DNA from: Sulfurirhabdus autotrophica
Lineage (GTDB): Bacteria; Pseudomonadota; Gammaproteobacteria; Burkholderiales; SMCO01
Length of the DNA stretch: 64,000 bases
Reading direction: 5' to 3'
NCBI RefSeq assembly: GCF_004346685.1
Contig: NZ_SMCO01000006.1
Coordinates: 62,001-126,000, forward strand
Positions 47,033 through 55,414 of this stretch are shown here, one piece after another. Numbering within the stretch: the stretch's first letter is position 1; every line of letters starts with the position of its first letter. A program made the position numbers and the translations under genes. The notes under the pieces were generated by a model that saw only the letters and a program-made list of their open reading frames with translations, was not told where the DNA came from and did not search any database.

Positions 47033-48799
47033 CTACTGAAATTGCAGCACGACGCTCAAACCACTCTGAAACCACTCAAAACGCTGGTTATTCTGTGTAT
47101 CAAATCCAATACCACCTCCGACCTCGCCAAGGATCTGGAGCGCAGTCTGCCGGCCTATGTGAAAATTCACCCCGCCCGAAATACCTGCGGCACCGTAAGG
47201 GTGCCTCTTGTCGCCGGTCGTGCCCACCGGCACATTTACGCCGCCTCCCTCAACGTATGCACCAATCTGCGAGCCAAAACGCCAAGGGCGATAACGGAAT
47301 GCAAGAGCTGCGCGCACGCCGAGCAAATAGGCATCGCGATTGTTCGAGTCAATCGGTGCGAATCGCAGATACCGTGCACCTACCCCAAGCTCCCAGTCGT
47401 GCATACGCGTGAGCGGGAAAAGAAAATCGAGACCAGCGCCGCCAGTTCCGTAGTGGTGCGATCCGGGCAACCCATAGGCGTATCCTCCGACTGCGGAGAG
47501 GTTAAGGAACACATTTGAGCAACCCACATGGAGACGCCCCTGATCGAGAGCTGGTAGCACACGCGTATTGGGAACACAATTGGTGTCCTCAGGTCCAGTG
47601 ATCGGTTGGCCCGCGAACTCGGACGCGAATGCGTTATAACACTCAGCGGTGTCGAAACCGCCAGGAAGCTCGTCATTCAGCCCTCGCGTGGAGAAAACGT
47701 AATGCGCCCATTCGTGCAGCAACGTGATGGCCTGCTGATCGGGTGCTACCGCCCAAAACCGGGAGCAAAGGTCAATTTTCTGGCCGCCGAACATGCCAAT
47801 ATGCGTTACACCCAGTGCGGTACTGCATTCGCTGGATGGCTCACCTGTTGCGGTACATTGGTAAGTACAGTCTGTGCCGCGAATCTCCCTCGCTATTTTG
47901 GCAAACCGGTCGCCGATCTCGGGTAGAAACCGGCAGCGGGTAAGCGAGTCGTTGTAATCGAGGCGAAAGCGCTTCCAGACGAGTGCGCGTGTGGGCTCGG
48001 CCAGCGGGTTCGCACGGACCGCCGCTGCGGCACTATCGGCTAGAGCCGCTGCTTCGTTTTCACGTGCAGTCAAATATGCGGCGTTGCGGCCCGCCACGGC
48101 CCGGCATGGCAGGTGGTTGTTATCGTCAACAACCTTGCGCTGAATGACATTAGGAATCCCAGTAGAATCAGATGACAGAGAACGTTTTCCATCACTTTGG
48201 CCTGCACTAACTCCCTCTGCACCTTGTTGCTGTATTACATGCGTTAACTCATGGGCAATCAAGCGCTGCCCGTCGCGTGTCCCAGGCGTAAACCGGCCCG
48301 CACCGAACACTACATCGTGTCCGACAGTATAGGCATGAGCATGCACGTCCCGAGCCGATTGCTCGGCAGCAGCGTCAGAATGTACCCGTACCTGAGAAAA
48401 ATCGTAACCAAGGCGTTGTTCCATGTCTTGCCTAAATGCTGGTTCAAGTGGTCTGCCTGTGCTGGCTAAAACGTGGTCTACGCTGGAAGGTGCCATATCT
48501 GCATCACCAGCCGTTTGCCCAGCGTAGCGCTGGATACGCACTGGCGTATTGCCGAGGGTGGAATGCGCCGATGTAGTCATGGCCTGATCGGCCACCTGAT
48601 CGGCTTCCCGTTCCAGTGGATCATTACTTGCACCAATAGCAAGCTTCCTTTGCAGACCATTTGTTTTCTTCGCGCACTCCGTACACGCCCCGCCTGCAAC
48701 TGTGTGATTACCACACGCGCACTTGCGCTGGATCAAGCCTTGCGCGAGCGGAAAAAAACTTGCCGTTTTGGCTTGCTGTGCAACGCTCGATTTATTCAT
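47033..48799 (-). CDS. DUF4157 protein 2, with M35-like zincin and barrel-like C-terminus
   Basis: 588 residues. The N-terminal module carries CACGNHTVAGGACTEC, LQRKLAIGASNDPLEREAD and HELTH near residue 184. A second metallopeptidase-like segment (about 250-420) has HEWAHYVFSTRG near residue 362 and GGFDTAECYNAFA downstream, reminiscent of M35 (HExxH plus GTxDxxY). The last 170 residues look like an outer-membrane barrel (LSAVGGYAYGLPG, WELGVGARYLRF, AALAFRYRPW, LSVVLQFQ). ATG 48799 is preferred, with GAGG upstream; the frame opens 25 codons earlier. Probable cargo. Confidence 0.83.
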   Translation of the reverse strand: MNKSSVAQQAKTASFFPLAQGLIQRKCACGNHTVAGGACTECAKKTNGLQRKLAIGASNDPLEREADQVADQAMTTSAHSTLGNTPVRIQRYAGQTAGDADMAPSSVDHVLASTGRPLEPAFRQDMEQRLGYDFSQVRVHSDAAAEQSARDVHAHAYTVGHDVVFGAGRFTPGTRDGQRLIAHELTHVIQQQGAEGVSAGQSDGKRSLSSDSTGIPNVIQRKVVDDNNHLPCRAVAGRNAAYLTARENEAAALADSAAAAVRANPLAEPTRALVWKRFRLDYNDSLTRCRFLPEIGDRFAKIAREIRGTDCTYQCTATGEPSSECSTALGVTHIGMFGGQKIDLCSRFWAVAPDQQAITLLHEWAHYVFSTRGLNDELPGGFDTAECYNAFASEFAGQPITGPEDTNCVPNTRVLPALDQGRLHVGCSNVFLNLSAVGGYAYGLPGSHHYGTGGAGLDFLFPLTRMHDWELGVGARYLRFAPIDSNNRDAYLLGVRAALAFRYRPWRFGSQIGAYVEGGGVNVPVGTTGDKRHPYGAAGISGGVNFHIGRQTALQILGEVGGGIGFDTQNNQRFEWFQSGLSVVLQFQ

Positions 48800-48901
48800 G
48801 GCCGATACCTCGGTTTGAAAACCCCGGGTTGAGTCTGCAACACACTCGCCGAACCAGGAATCGACTCTTGCCACACAGTTGAGTAAGCCTCAGCGTGCAC
48901 A

Positions 48902-50827
48902 TCAGAACTGTCCTCCAATTGTCAGACCGAGACGGAACCACCGAGACCGCGCCGGATCGGTTTCAATATCCCGGGTGATTGGGCCAATAACGCCAGGTGC
49001 ACCAATCGTAGATCCGGCAGCACCCTCGACACGAAAATCGAAGCGGGCCGAGGAGCCGGAGAGCAACGGAGTCCGATAGCCGGCACCCAGACCTAATTCG
49101 CCGTACGCCGCAGTGGCGCTGCGACTACCGGCACCACCGGGTCCATAGTCCGATGACTTAAACCAGCCGTGGCCCGCTTCGCCGAAGGCACCGGCGGTAA
49201 AACCATGCCCGGCTTCACCCGTACTCCTTTCCAGCCCGAGCCGCGCGCCGAGGAGGAATGCACTCGCGTAGCGCTGGCCTCCTGAGGTTGAAAACATATT
49301 GATCTGCGGGCCCAGAACGAATTCCCAGCGGCGCAAACGATCCAGCGGAATACCAACTCTCAACCCCGCCTCGAAGAAAGATCCGGACGTTCCACTCAAC
49401 GATGCATAACCGCCGCCCAGAACTATTCGATAATCAGGAATGACTGGCCGGGGCTGCGCCTGCAAATTCGCGCTGCAATTCGGAAAAGCGTTTTCCAGAA
49501 ATATCTTGACCGCATTGAAATGCCGCTCCTGAAACATCGCAAAACGTGAGTGTTCATCCGGCCCCATCGCAGAGTAATCACGCCGTACGCGTTCCGGGCG
49601 GAACCATTGCGGTGCCGTGGCACGCAAACTTTCATCCGCTTCAGGATACTCGTCGCCCACACCCAGAGCCTGATGACCGCCCTCATGCACTGCGGTCGAG
49701 CTGTTCCAGGATTTGGCGCAGATAGTACCGGAATTGGCACGACCACCACGATTCACAACGGTAATCGTCGTGTCCGGATGTGCCGTTTCTTCTCGTGCCA
49801 CTACATTGATCGGCAACAACCGACCGGCACAACTTCCGGGGCAGCCAGCGCCGGACAACCTCACGTTAAACCAGCCATTCAGACCACGGTTGACGTTAGC
49901 CAGAACACTGGTCTTGATAGAATTGAATGAGGTGGCGGAGAGGGGTGGAACTGCGGTGCTAGCCGGCGGTTCATCGCAAAATCCCGCACTCGCTGCTTGC
50001 GCAGCCTGCACGAAATTGTATCCAAATGGGATGATAACTGAACAGTCCGAGGGGTTAAATCGCACGTTCATTTCACCGCGATGGATTACCTGTCGAGGCT
50101 GAGAGCCGCTTGCCGGTGCCGTTTCGGTCCTGGTAACGGTACCTTCGACCAGGCCAGGACCACTGGTCGGCTGAATCAGCGTTGTCACCTTATCTTCAAA
50201 CTCGGTTGACCCTCCACCGGCGGTGTCGCGTTGTATCACTCCGTCCGCACCCGCCTGCTGCACCACATGTGTCAATTCATGCGCGATTAGCCGCCGCCCC
50301 TCATGTGTCCCCGGTGCGAACCGCCCAGCTCCAAACACAACATTGTGCCCAACCGTATAAGCGTTAGCATTCACGTCTCGCGCCGATTCTTCGGCAGCCG
50401 CATCGGAATGCACCCGCACGCTCGAAAAGTCGTGGCCAAAGCGCTGCTCCATATCCTGCCTCAACGCAGGATCGAACGGCCTGCCGACACTCGCGAGAAC
50501 GCGGTCCACGCTGGCCGGCACCGATTCAGTTTGGCCGCCAGCACTCCTGGCGTAGCGTTGGACGCGAGGTGACGCTCTACTGATACCGTGATGCTCTGGC
50601 TCAGACAAAAGCTGATTCGCAACTCGATCGGCTTCCAGTTCCAGCGGATCATTACTCGCGCCAATGGCTAGTTTTCGTTGCAACCCGGTTGTTTTCTTCG
50701 AACACGCTGCGCACGCTTTGCCCTCAGCCATATGATTACCACACGCACATTTGCGTTGGAACATGTCATGCGCATGCAGTAAATGCGTACCTGTTTTAGC
50801 TTTCTGAACAACACTTGTTTTATTCAT
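48902..50827 (-). CDS. DUF4157 protein 3, with HExxH...DEY zincin and barrel-like C-terminus
   Basis: 641 residues. The shared module (CACGNHMAEGKACAAC, RKLAIGASNDPLELEAD, HELTH near residue 183) is followed by a beta-rich region. A second zincin motif, HEGGHQALGVGDEY, lies near residue 382, with a possible Met-turn YSAMGPDEH near 421. HExxH with Asp-Glu-Tyr seven residues on resembles M64-type peptidases. The final 170 residues are barrel-like (FFEAGLRVGIPLDRLRRWEF, GPQINMFS, LGLGAGYRTPL) and end LGLTIGGQF. GGAGG fixes the ATG at 50827. Probable cargo. Confidence 0.83.
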   Translation of the reverse strand: MNKTSVVQKAKTGTHLLHAHDMFQRKCACGNHMAEGKACAACSKKTTGLQRKLAIGASNDPLELEADRVANQLLSEPEHHGISRASPRVQRYARSAGGQTESVPASVDRVLASVGRPFDPALRQDMEQRFGHDFSSVRVHSDAAAEESARDVNANAYTVGHNVVFGAGRFAPGTHEGRRLIAHELTHVVQQAGADGVIQRDTAGGGSTEFEDKVTTLIQPTSGPGLVEGTVTRTETAPASGSQPRQVIHRGEMNVRFNPSDCSVIIPFGYNFVQAAQAASAGFCDEPPASTAVPPLSATSFNSIKTSVLANVNRGLNGWFNVRLSGAGCPGSCAGRLLPINVVAREETAHPDTTITVVNRGGRANSGTICAKSWNSSTAVHEGGHQALGVGDEYPEADESLRATAPQWFRPERVRRDYSAMGPDEHSRFAMFQERHFNAVKIFLENAFPNCSANLQAQPRPVIPDYRIVLGGGYASLSGTSGSFFEAGLRVGIPLDRLRRWEFVLGPQINMFSTSGGQRYASAFLLGARLGLERSTGEAGHGFTAGAFGEAGHGWFKSSDYGPGGAGSRSATAAYGELGLGAGYRTPLLSGSSARFDFRVEGAAGSTIGAPGVIGPITRDIETDPARSRWFRLGLTIGGQF

Positions 50828-51288
50828 CGCCGATGCCTCCAAGCACCGATCGTCCTCTTTGCTGGCCGATTTGCGTCGATTTGTTATAAGTTAATTGCAT
50901 CAAAAAATCTCAGTTGACTGCTTGTCTATATTGTTAACAGAATGGCTACAATAAGCGTTGTCTTCAATTCCAAGTCCTCCGGTGGGTGAATCCACTTAGG
51001 GGTGGATTGCACGATTTTTTTTCTGCGCAAGGCAAGGCGCAACCACAGCTCATTTCTTGCGTGCGCTAGCCATCCCAATACCTGTTTTAAAATTACCACT
51101 GCCTTTCATACATATCTAAATCACATACATATCCAAATCAGGCGATGCATACGGCGGAATCACCATGCTCACCGGTATAAAGGCGTAATGCGGCGCAAGC
51201 CTTACGGTTCCCTATTGATCGGCCACGGCGACGCAGATAGCCTGTTCTGACTAAGTTCTGCCAAAATCTGTTCAGCCGCCCATCCAGG
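50828..51288. other. Long gap between DUF4157 genes 4 and 3
   Basis: 461 bp in an otherwise packed operon. No convincing gene is present. Features are a short AATCCAC/GTGGATT hairpin (50989-51008), a T8 run on the plus strand after it and an AT-rich patch near 51070-51130. It could hold an internal promoter or the remains of lost cargo sequence; I see no transposase. Confidence 0.45.
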
Positions 51289-52920
51289 CTAGCTGCGACG
51301 AATATCCCAAGCACCACGATCTGTGTCAGAGGTTCCACGCCCCCAACGACCGACCAGATTCCGCTCTCCTCTCGAATCCAGGAACCCCTTGCCTGAATTG
51401 GAATCCAGCGTCCAATCAAAACTTATATGTATGCCTGATATGGGAGAGAGACTCGTATTTCCGAGCACGGGATTTTCTCCCTTTACAGTTGTCGTGTTGT
51501 AACCAATGACGCCATTTCTGATATTCCCAAGATTACGACCTCCAACCGAAAACCTTCCGGTAACTGCACCAGTCGTCGTAGCGTTCAGTTCACCCATCCA
51601 GACCTCGTTAAAGGATTTTGCGGGAGCTACGGACGTGTCCAGGGACTGGCCTGTCCAATATCCTGACAGGGTATTCGCCCATACCTGATGTCCGACGCTT
51701 TCCTCGTAAAAATTAGGATTTTCGACTTCGCTCCATCGCGAAGAAATATAGCGCGCAATTGAAAAACTCATGGTTGGAGTAGCAATAAGTTCGCTATAAA
51801 ATCTCCCGCCCTGGCGATTCGCTTCCTGATCCGCATTCGAGAATACACCGGTCGAAAACAAACCGTACCCACCTCCCTCCGAGCGCTCGCTTTCCTCTTC
51901 AGCCGCAGCCCTGCCCGACGAAGCTTGCGTAGTCAAATAGGTCATGCCCTGCTGGAAAAAATGCCCCAGTTTGTCGCTGCCAACGCAAATGCCGTTAATT
52001 TTCATCGTCGGGTTCAGGATAGGAAAGGAAGTTTGCGACCAGAGCCGGTACGTGACGCCAGCATATTTGGTCGCGCTCTGCGCAGGTTGGGACGCCTTTG
52101 CGGTAGGCAAAGTACTTGCCCAGACCTCTATGGCGCTTCGTCCGGGCTGGGTATTGGTGGCAAGGGCAGTCACGACGCCTTGGGCTACGCTTAGTCCCGC
52201 CGGGGGTACACGTGCAGTCGCACGCGCGCTGGCCAAAGTAGCGTTGACTTTCGTATCAACATCCGATTGCGTATCCGTCAATACTGCACAGCCCGGTACC
52301 GTGTCATTCTCCGCCCGCTGCAGCAGCGCCGGATTAGCCGACTGTTGCACTACATGGGTCAGTTCATGGGCAATCAGTCGCCGTCCTTCCTGTGTCCCCG
52401 GCACAAACTGCCCCGCGCCAAACACAATATTATTTCCCACCGTGTAAGCTTTGGCGTTTACGTCACGCGTCGATTGTTCAGCATCTGTACTGGAATGCAC
52501 TCGCACCTGTGAAAAGTCGTGGCCGAAACGCCGCCCCATATCCTGTTGTAAGGCAGGCTCAAGCGGCCTGCCAGGGTTAGCAAGAGCTCGATCCACACTG
52601 GCAGGTGCAGTACCCGCGTCACCTGCCGCTGGGCCTGCGTAGCGTTGAATGCGAAGTGGTGCGACGCTAATATTGGCATGACTGGGGGCTGCCATCACCT
52701 TATCAGCGACCCGATCTGCTTCCAGTTCCAGCGGATCGTTACTGGAACCGATAGTAAGCTTCCTTTGCATACCGCTCTTTATTTTCGAACACGTCGCGCA
52801 TTCCCCACCGCCTACTATGTGGATGCCGCACGTGCATTGGCGCTGCATCAAAGCGTTACGACTTGCGTTAAATGCGGATGATGGGGCCTTAGGCTGCACT
52901 GCAATGGTACGTTCGCTCAT
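51289..52920 (-). CDS. DUF4157 protein 4, with unknown C-terminal domain
   Basis: 543 residues. The N-terminal module carries CTCGIHIVGGGECATC, MQRKLTIGSSNDPLELEAD and HELTH near residue 185. The C-terminal 340 residues match nothing I recognise. They include ICVGSDKLGHFFQQGMTYL (near 312-330; a DKxxHF motif like some membrane-associated families), a Gly/Glu-rich segment and an acidic-basic end (GRWGRGTSDTDRGAWDIRR). Unlike copies 1-3 it does not end in a barrel-like strand. It overlaps the 87-aa gene by 4 bp and so is the first cargo gene translated. Confidence 0.83.
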   Translation of the reverse strand: MSERTIAVQPKAPSSAFNASRNALMQRQCTCGIHIVGGGECATCSKIKSGMQRKLTIGSSNDPLELEADRVADKVMAAPSHANISVAPLRIQRYAGPAAGDAGTAPASVDRALANPGRPLEPALQQDMGRRFGHDFSQVRVHSSTDAEQSTRDVNAKAYTVGNNIVFGAGQFVPGTQEGRRLIAHELTHVVQQSANPALLQRAENDTVPGCAVLTDTQSDVDTKVNATLASARATARVPPAGLSVAQGVVTALATNTQPGRSAIEVWASTLPTAKASQPAQSATKYAGVTYRLWSQTSFPILNPTMKINGICVGSDKLGHFFQQGMTYLTTQASSGRAAAEEESERSEGGGYGLFSTGVFSNADQEANRQGGRFYSELIATPTMSFSIARYISSRWSEVENPNFYEESVGHQVWANTLSGYWTGQSLDTSVAPAKSFNEVWMGELNATTTGAVTGRFSVGGRNLGNIRNGVIGYNTTTVKGENPVLGNTSLSPISGIHISFDWTLDSNSGKGFLDSRGERNLVGRWGRGTSDTDRGAWDIRRS

Positions 52921-53180
52921 GGCTTGGCTCCAAAACCCTCATACACAGCACCCGCAATCTGTCGCCCCAGCCCTTTCGGATTTGCGCACTCCGCCAACTG
53001 AACAGAACCGCCTTTGACAGAAGCCAACTTATCCCCTGAACTTAACTGTGAACCCAAGCTACCTTCTGCAAGCAAGCGGGTTAGCTCCAGCTCAACTGCT
53101 GCCTGCAAATGCGCTCCTTGCCGCTGCTCCACTGGCAAACCCTCCAGCACCAGCCTCTCAATGTGCACGTTGATATTCAT
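52917..53180 (-). CDS. Small eCIS-associated protein
   Basis: 87 residues: MNINVHIERLVLEGLPVEQRQGAHLQAAVELELTRLL then a Gly/Ser linker and AECANPKGLGRQIAGAVYEGF. The IxRLVLxGL...AAxExELxRLL pattern recurs in small proteins between the AAA+ ATPase and DUF4157 genes of eCIS clusters, from memory of the family. No enzyme motif. It overlaps both neighbours by 4 bp. A role in loading cargo or serving the ATPase is possible but unproven. Confidence 0.75.
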   Translation of the reverse strand: MNINVHIERLVLEGLPVEQRQGAHLQAAVELELTRLLAEGSLGSQLSSGDKLASVKGGSVQLAECANPKGLGRQIAGAVYEGFGAKP

Positions 53181-55414
53181 GCATTCCCCCCCGCTGACTC
53201 AAGCCAGCGGAAATCAGCCTCGTTGACAGGCTTATCCAGTTTACGAAACTCGTTGCGCGAGGCTTCCAGTACGAACGGCATGGTCACGCGCGTCTTGGAC
53301 TGTGCAGCGAGAAATGCCGCGTTTACCGCAATATTGATGATGCTGCCCCCCGTGATATTGAGCTTTGCAAGGCGTTGGAAATCCAGCTCCCCCAACGGTG
53401 TTTTTTCCGGAAATACGCGCTGCCAGATTGCTAAACGTTCGCTGGTTCCGGGAAATGGAAAATTCACCACAAAGCGCAGACGGCGAACAAATGCCGTATC
53501 CAGCGCTCCTTTCATGTTGGTAGCAAGTATGGCCAAACCTCTGTAGGCTTCCATACGCTGCAGCAGATAATTGATCTCGATATTGGCATAGCGGTCGTGG
53601 CTGTCCTTCACTTCGCTACGTTTCCCAAACAAAGCATCCGCCTCGTCAAAAAATAGAATTGCGCCACCATCTTCCGCTGCATCAAACAGCTTACGCAGAT
53701 TTTTTTCTGTTTCACCTATGTACTTACTCACAACGGCAGAAAGATCAATACGGTAGAGCAGCAAACCCAGCTCATTGGCGATCACTTCTGCTGCCATGGT
53801 CTTGCCGGTGCCCGATTCCCCGGCGAACAGCACGCTAATGCCTAGCCCACGATTCATGCGTTCGCGAAATCCCCAATCGTCATAGACTGCCATGCGCGTT
53901 GCAACCTGGTCGGTAATCTGGCGCAACAATCGCTTCTCAGGCGGCGGTAGCGCAAGATCATTCCACTGTGCCTTCGGCTCCAGCACCTGTGATAGCTGGT
54001 CCAGCGCCGGCCGTGCGTGGCGTAGACACTCCGCCCATAGTGTACTCCCCAGATCACCACCCTCGGATTTCCCGAGCGCGTTCGTGGTAACACTGCGAAT
54101 AGTTGCAGCGTTGAAATTGAACTGCCCTGCCAGCCGCGCTGGGTGGTCGGCGGCACGAGCACCCAGCGCCTGCTCCCACACTGCACGCTGTTCATCACGA
54201 GTAGGCTTCGCTATATCAAACGTGATGCTTTCGCGACCCGGCTCTGGCCAAGGCTCATGCGTATCAAGAAACACCAGACCCATACTGCGGCTGAACACGC
54301 GTTGCAACGCTGCAGTCTGCGGGCTGGTGGCTCGATCCAGTTGGCTCGCGTCAACGTAAAGCGCGATCGGCAGAAAAGCGCACTCCCTCTGCCACAGGCG
54401 CACCATCGTATCCTGGTCGCCGGTCTGGGCAGGAACACTCTCTGCCGAAAGTCGATATAGAGTAAGACCCAGTCGGGATGCAACCTGTCCGGCAACCGAA
54501 AGCTTGCTTGCACTATCGTTGCCGACCAGTTGGAATAGTGGCTGGGACATACCTCTCTGGCCGCTGTCCAGAAGAGCGACGATCTCTTCAACCTGGTGCG
54601 CTTGCGAGGGTGGCAACGATTCCTCTGAAAGCCCGATCTGCGTGGTTAAAGGTGCCAGACGATCATCCAGATAATTCAACCCCTTAATGTAATTGACAAT
54701 ACGCTCGTCAGCCTTGATCGCGCTGCTCACGAGCGGTTGCGCGCCAGGCTGATTGATTTCAATCAGCCGCCAATAGCGCAGGGGCCGCTCGGGTGAAAGT
54801 ACTTCCCAGGCTGAGTTTTCGAACAGCGCCAAGGCAAGTGCAAAAGTAGGGTAAGGACGTGATGGCTCCCCCTGTGCCCGGGCGCACAGCCCGGCCACGC
54901 GGGTGTCAAGCTCCATGGCCGCGCACAGCAGCAGCGTGTTGCGCTCAAATTTGGTGAGACCAAGCCGCTGGGCAAGCAACAGCAGTGCCGGGGTATGCGC
55001 AACAGCACCTGCCTTGGACTCGGCCTCCGGAATAGTTTCGTTCATTGCTTCGCCCATGACCTCTGGCGGCGGCACGGTTTCGGAAGCGACATTCGCTGCA
55101 GTTTCTACGCTCATCTCTGGAGCAAAGGGTGTCTGGGTTTCGCTTTCTGCTGGCTTGGGATGCGTATTAAACAATCGGTCCAGCAGTGAGCGCTCTTTGT
55201 GTGGCTGTGCCGGAGCAGCGACAGACGTTTCGCGCGCGCTGGAAGGGGGGGGCCCCTCAGTTGTGCTCATGGGCTCTGGTGCGAGCGTGGTTTCTGGTAC
55301 GGGTGCCGGCTTCAACTCTTGCCCGACCATGCGTTCAAGGCGTTGCCGCAGTTCGCTCAGCGCATCTGCCAGATACTTGTCATTGGCCTGAAGCCACTGA
55401 TCGATCTCGCTCAT
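53177..55414 (-). CDS. eCIS AAA+ ATPase (Afp15-like)
   Basis: 745 residues. Residues 1-180 are low-complexity (Pro/Glu/Thr). A winged or inactive ATPase-like middle part follows, then a canonical AAA+ domain: Walker A GESGTGKTMAAE near 534, Walker B AILFFDEADALFGKRSEV near 590, sensor 1 LATNMKGALDTAFVRR with Arg fingers. In eCIS this ATPase is conserved and aids assembly of the particle or cargo loading. It is coupled to DUF4255 (4-bp overlap) and to the 87-aa gene. Confidence 0.92.
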   Translation of the reverse strand: MSEIDQWLQANDKYLADALSELRQRLERMVGQELKPAPVPETTLAPEPMSTTEGPPPSSARETSVAAPAQPHKERSLLDRLFNTHPKPAESETQTPFAPEMSVETAANVASETVPPPEVMGEAMNETIPEAESKAGAVAHTPALLLLAQRLGLTKFERNTLLLCAAMELDTRVAGLCARAQGEPSRPYPTFALALALFENSAWEVLSPERPLRYWRLIEINQPGAQPLVSSAIKADERIVNYIKGLNYLDDRLAPLTTQIGLSEESLPPSQAHQVEEIVALLDSGQRGMSQPLFQLVGNDSASKLSVAGQVASRLGLTLYRLSAESVPAQTGDQDTMVRLWQRECAFLPIALYVDASQLDRATSPQTAALQRVFSRSMGLVFLDTHEPWPEPGRESITFDIAKPTRDEQRAVWEQALGARAADHPARLAGQFNFNAATIRSVTTNALGKSEGGDLGSTLWAECLRHARPALDQLSQVLEPKAQWNDLALPPPEKRLLRQITDQVATRMAVYDDWGFRERMNRGLGISVLFAGESGTGKTMAAEVIANELGLLLYRIDLSAVVSKYIGETEKNLRKLFDAAEDGGAILFFDEADALFGKRSEVKDSHDRYANIEINYLLQRMEAYRGLAILATNMKGALDTAFVRRLRFVVNFPFPGTSERLAIWQRVFPEKTPLGELDFQRLAKLNITGGSIINIAVNAAFLAAQSKTRVTMPFVLEASRNEFRKLDKPVNEADFRWLESAGGNA

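Larger units (their letters stand above)
46240..52920 (-). repeat. Four direct copies of a DUF4157-encoding module
   Basis: The first 550-600 bp of each of the four DUF4157 genes (starting at 46817, 48799, 50827 and 52920) are related at DNA level. For example, a stretch encoding ASNDPLELEAD recurs near 46630, 48610, 50640 and 52720. The leader GGAGGCATyGGC before ATGAATAAA recurs in genes 1 and 3, with a weaker form in gene 2. The copies are diverged, so duplication is not recent, but they could recombine. Confidence 0.8.

Noticed and set aside
51138-51419. 93-codon minus-strand frame overlapping the end of DUF4157 gene 4
   Set aside because: Overlaps a real gene in another frame and has no recognisable domain; considered as a transposase remnant but no supporting motif was found.
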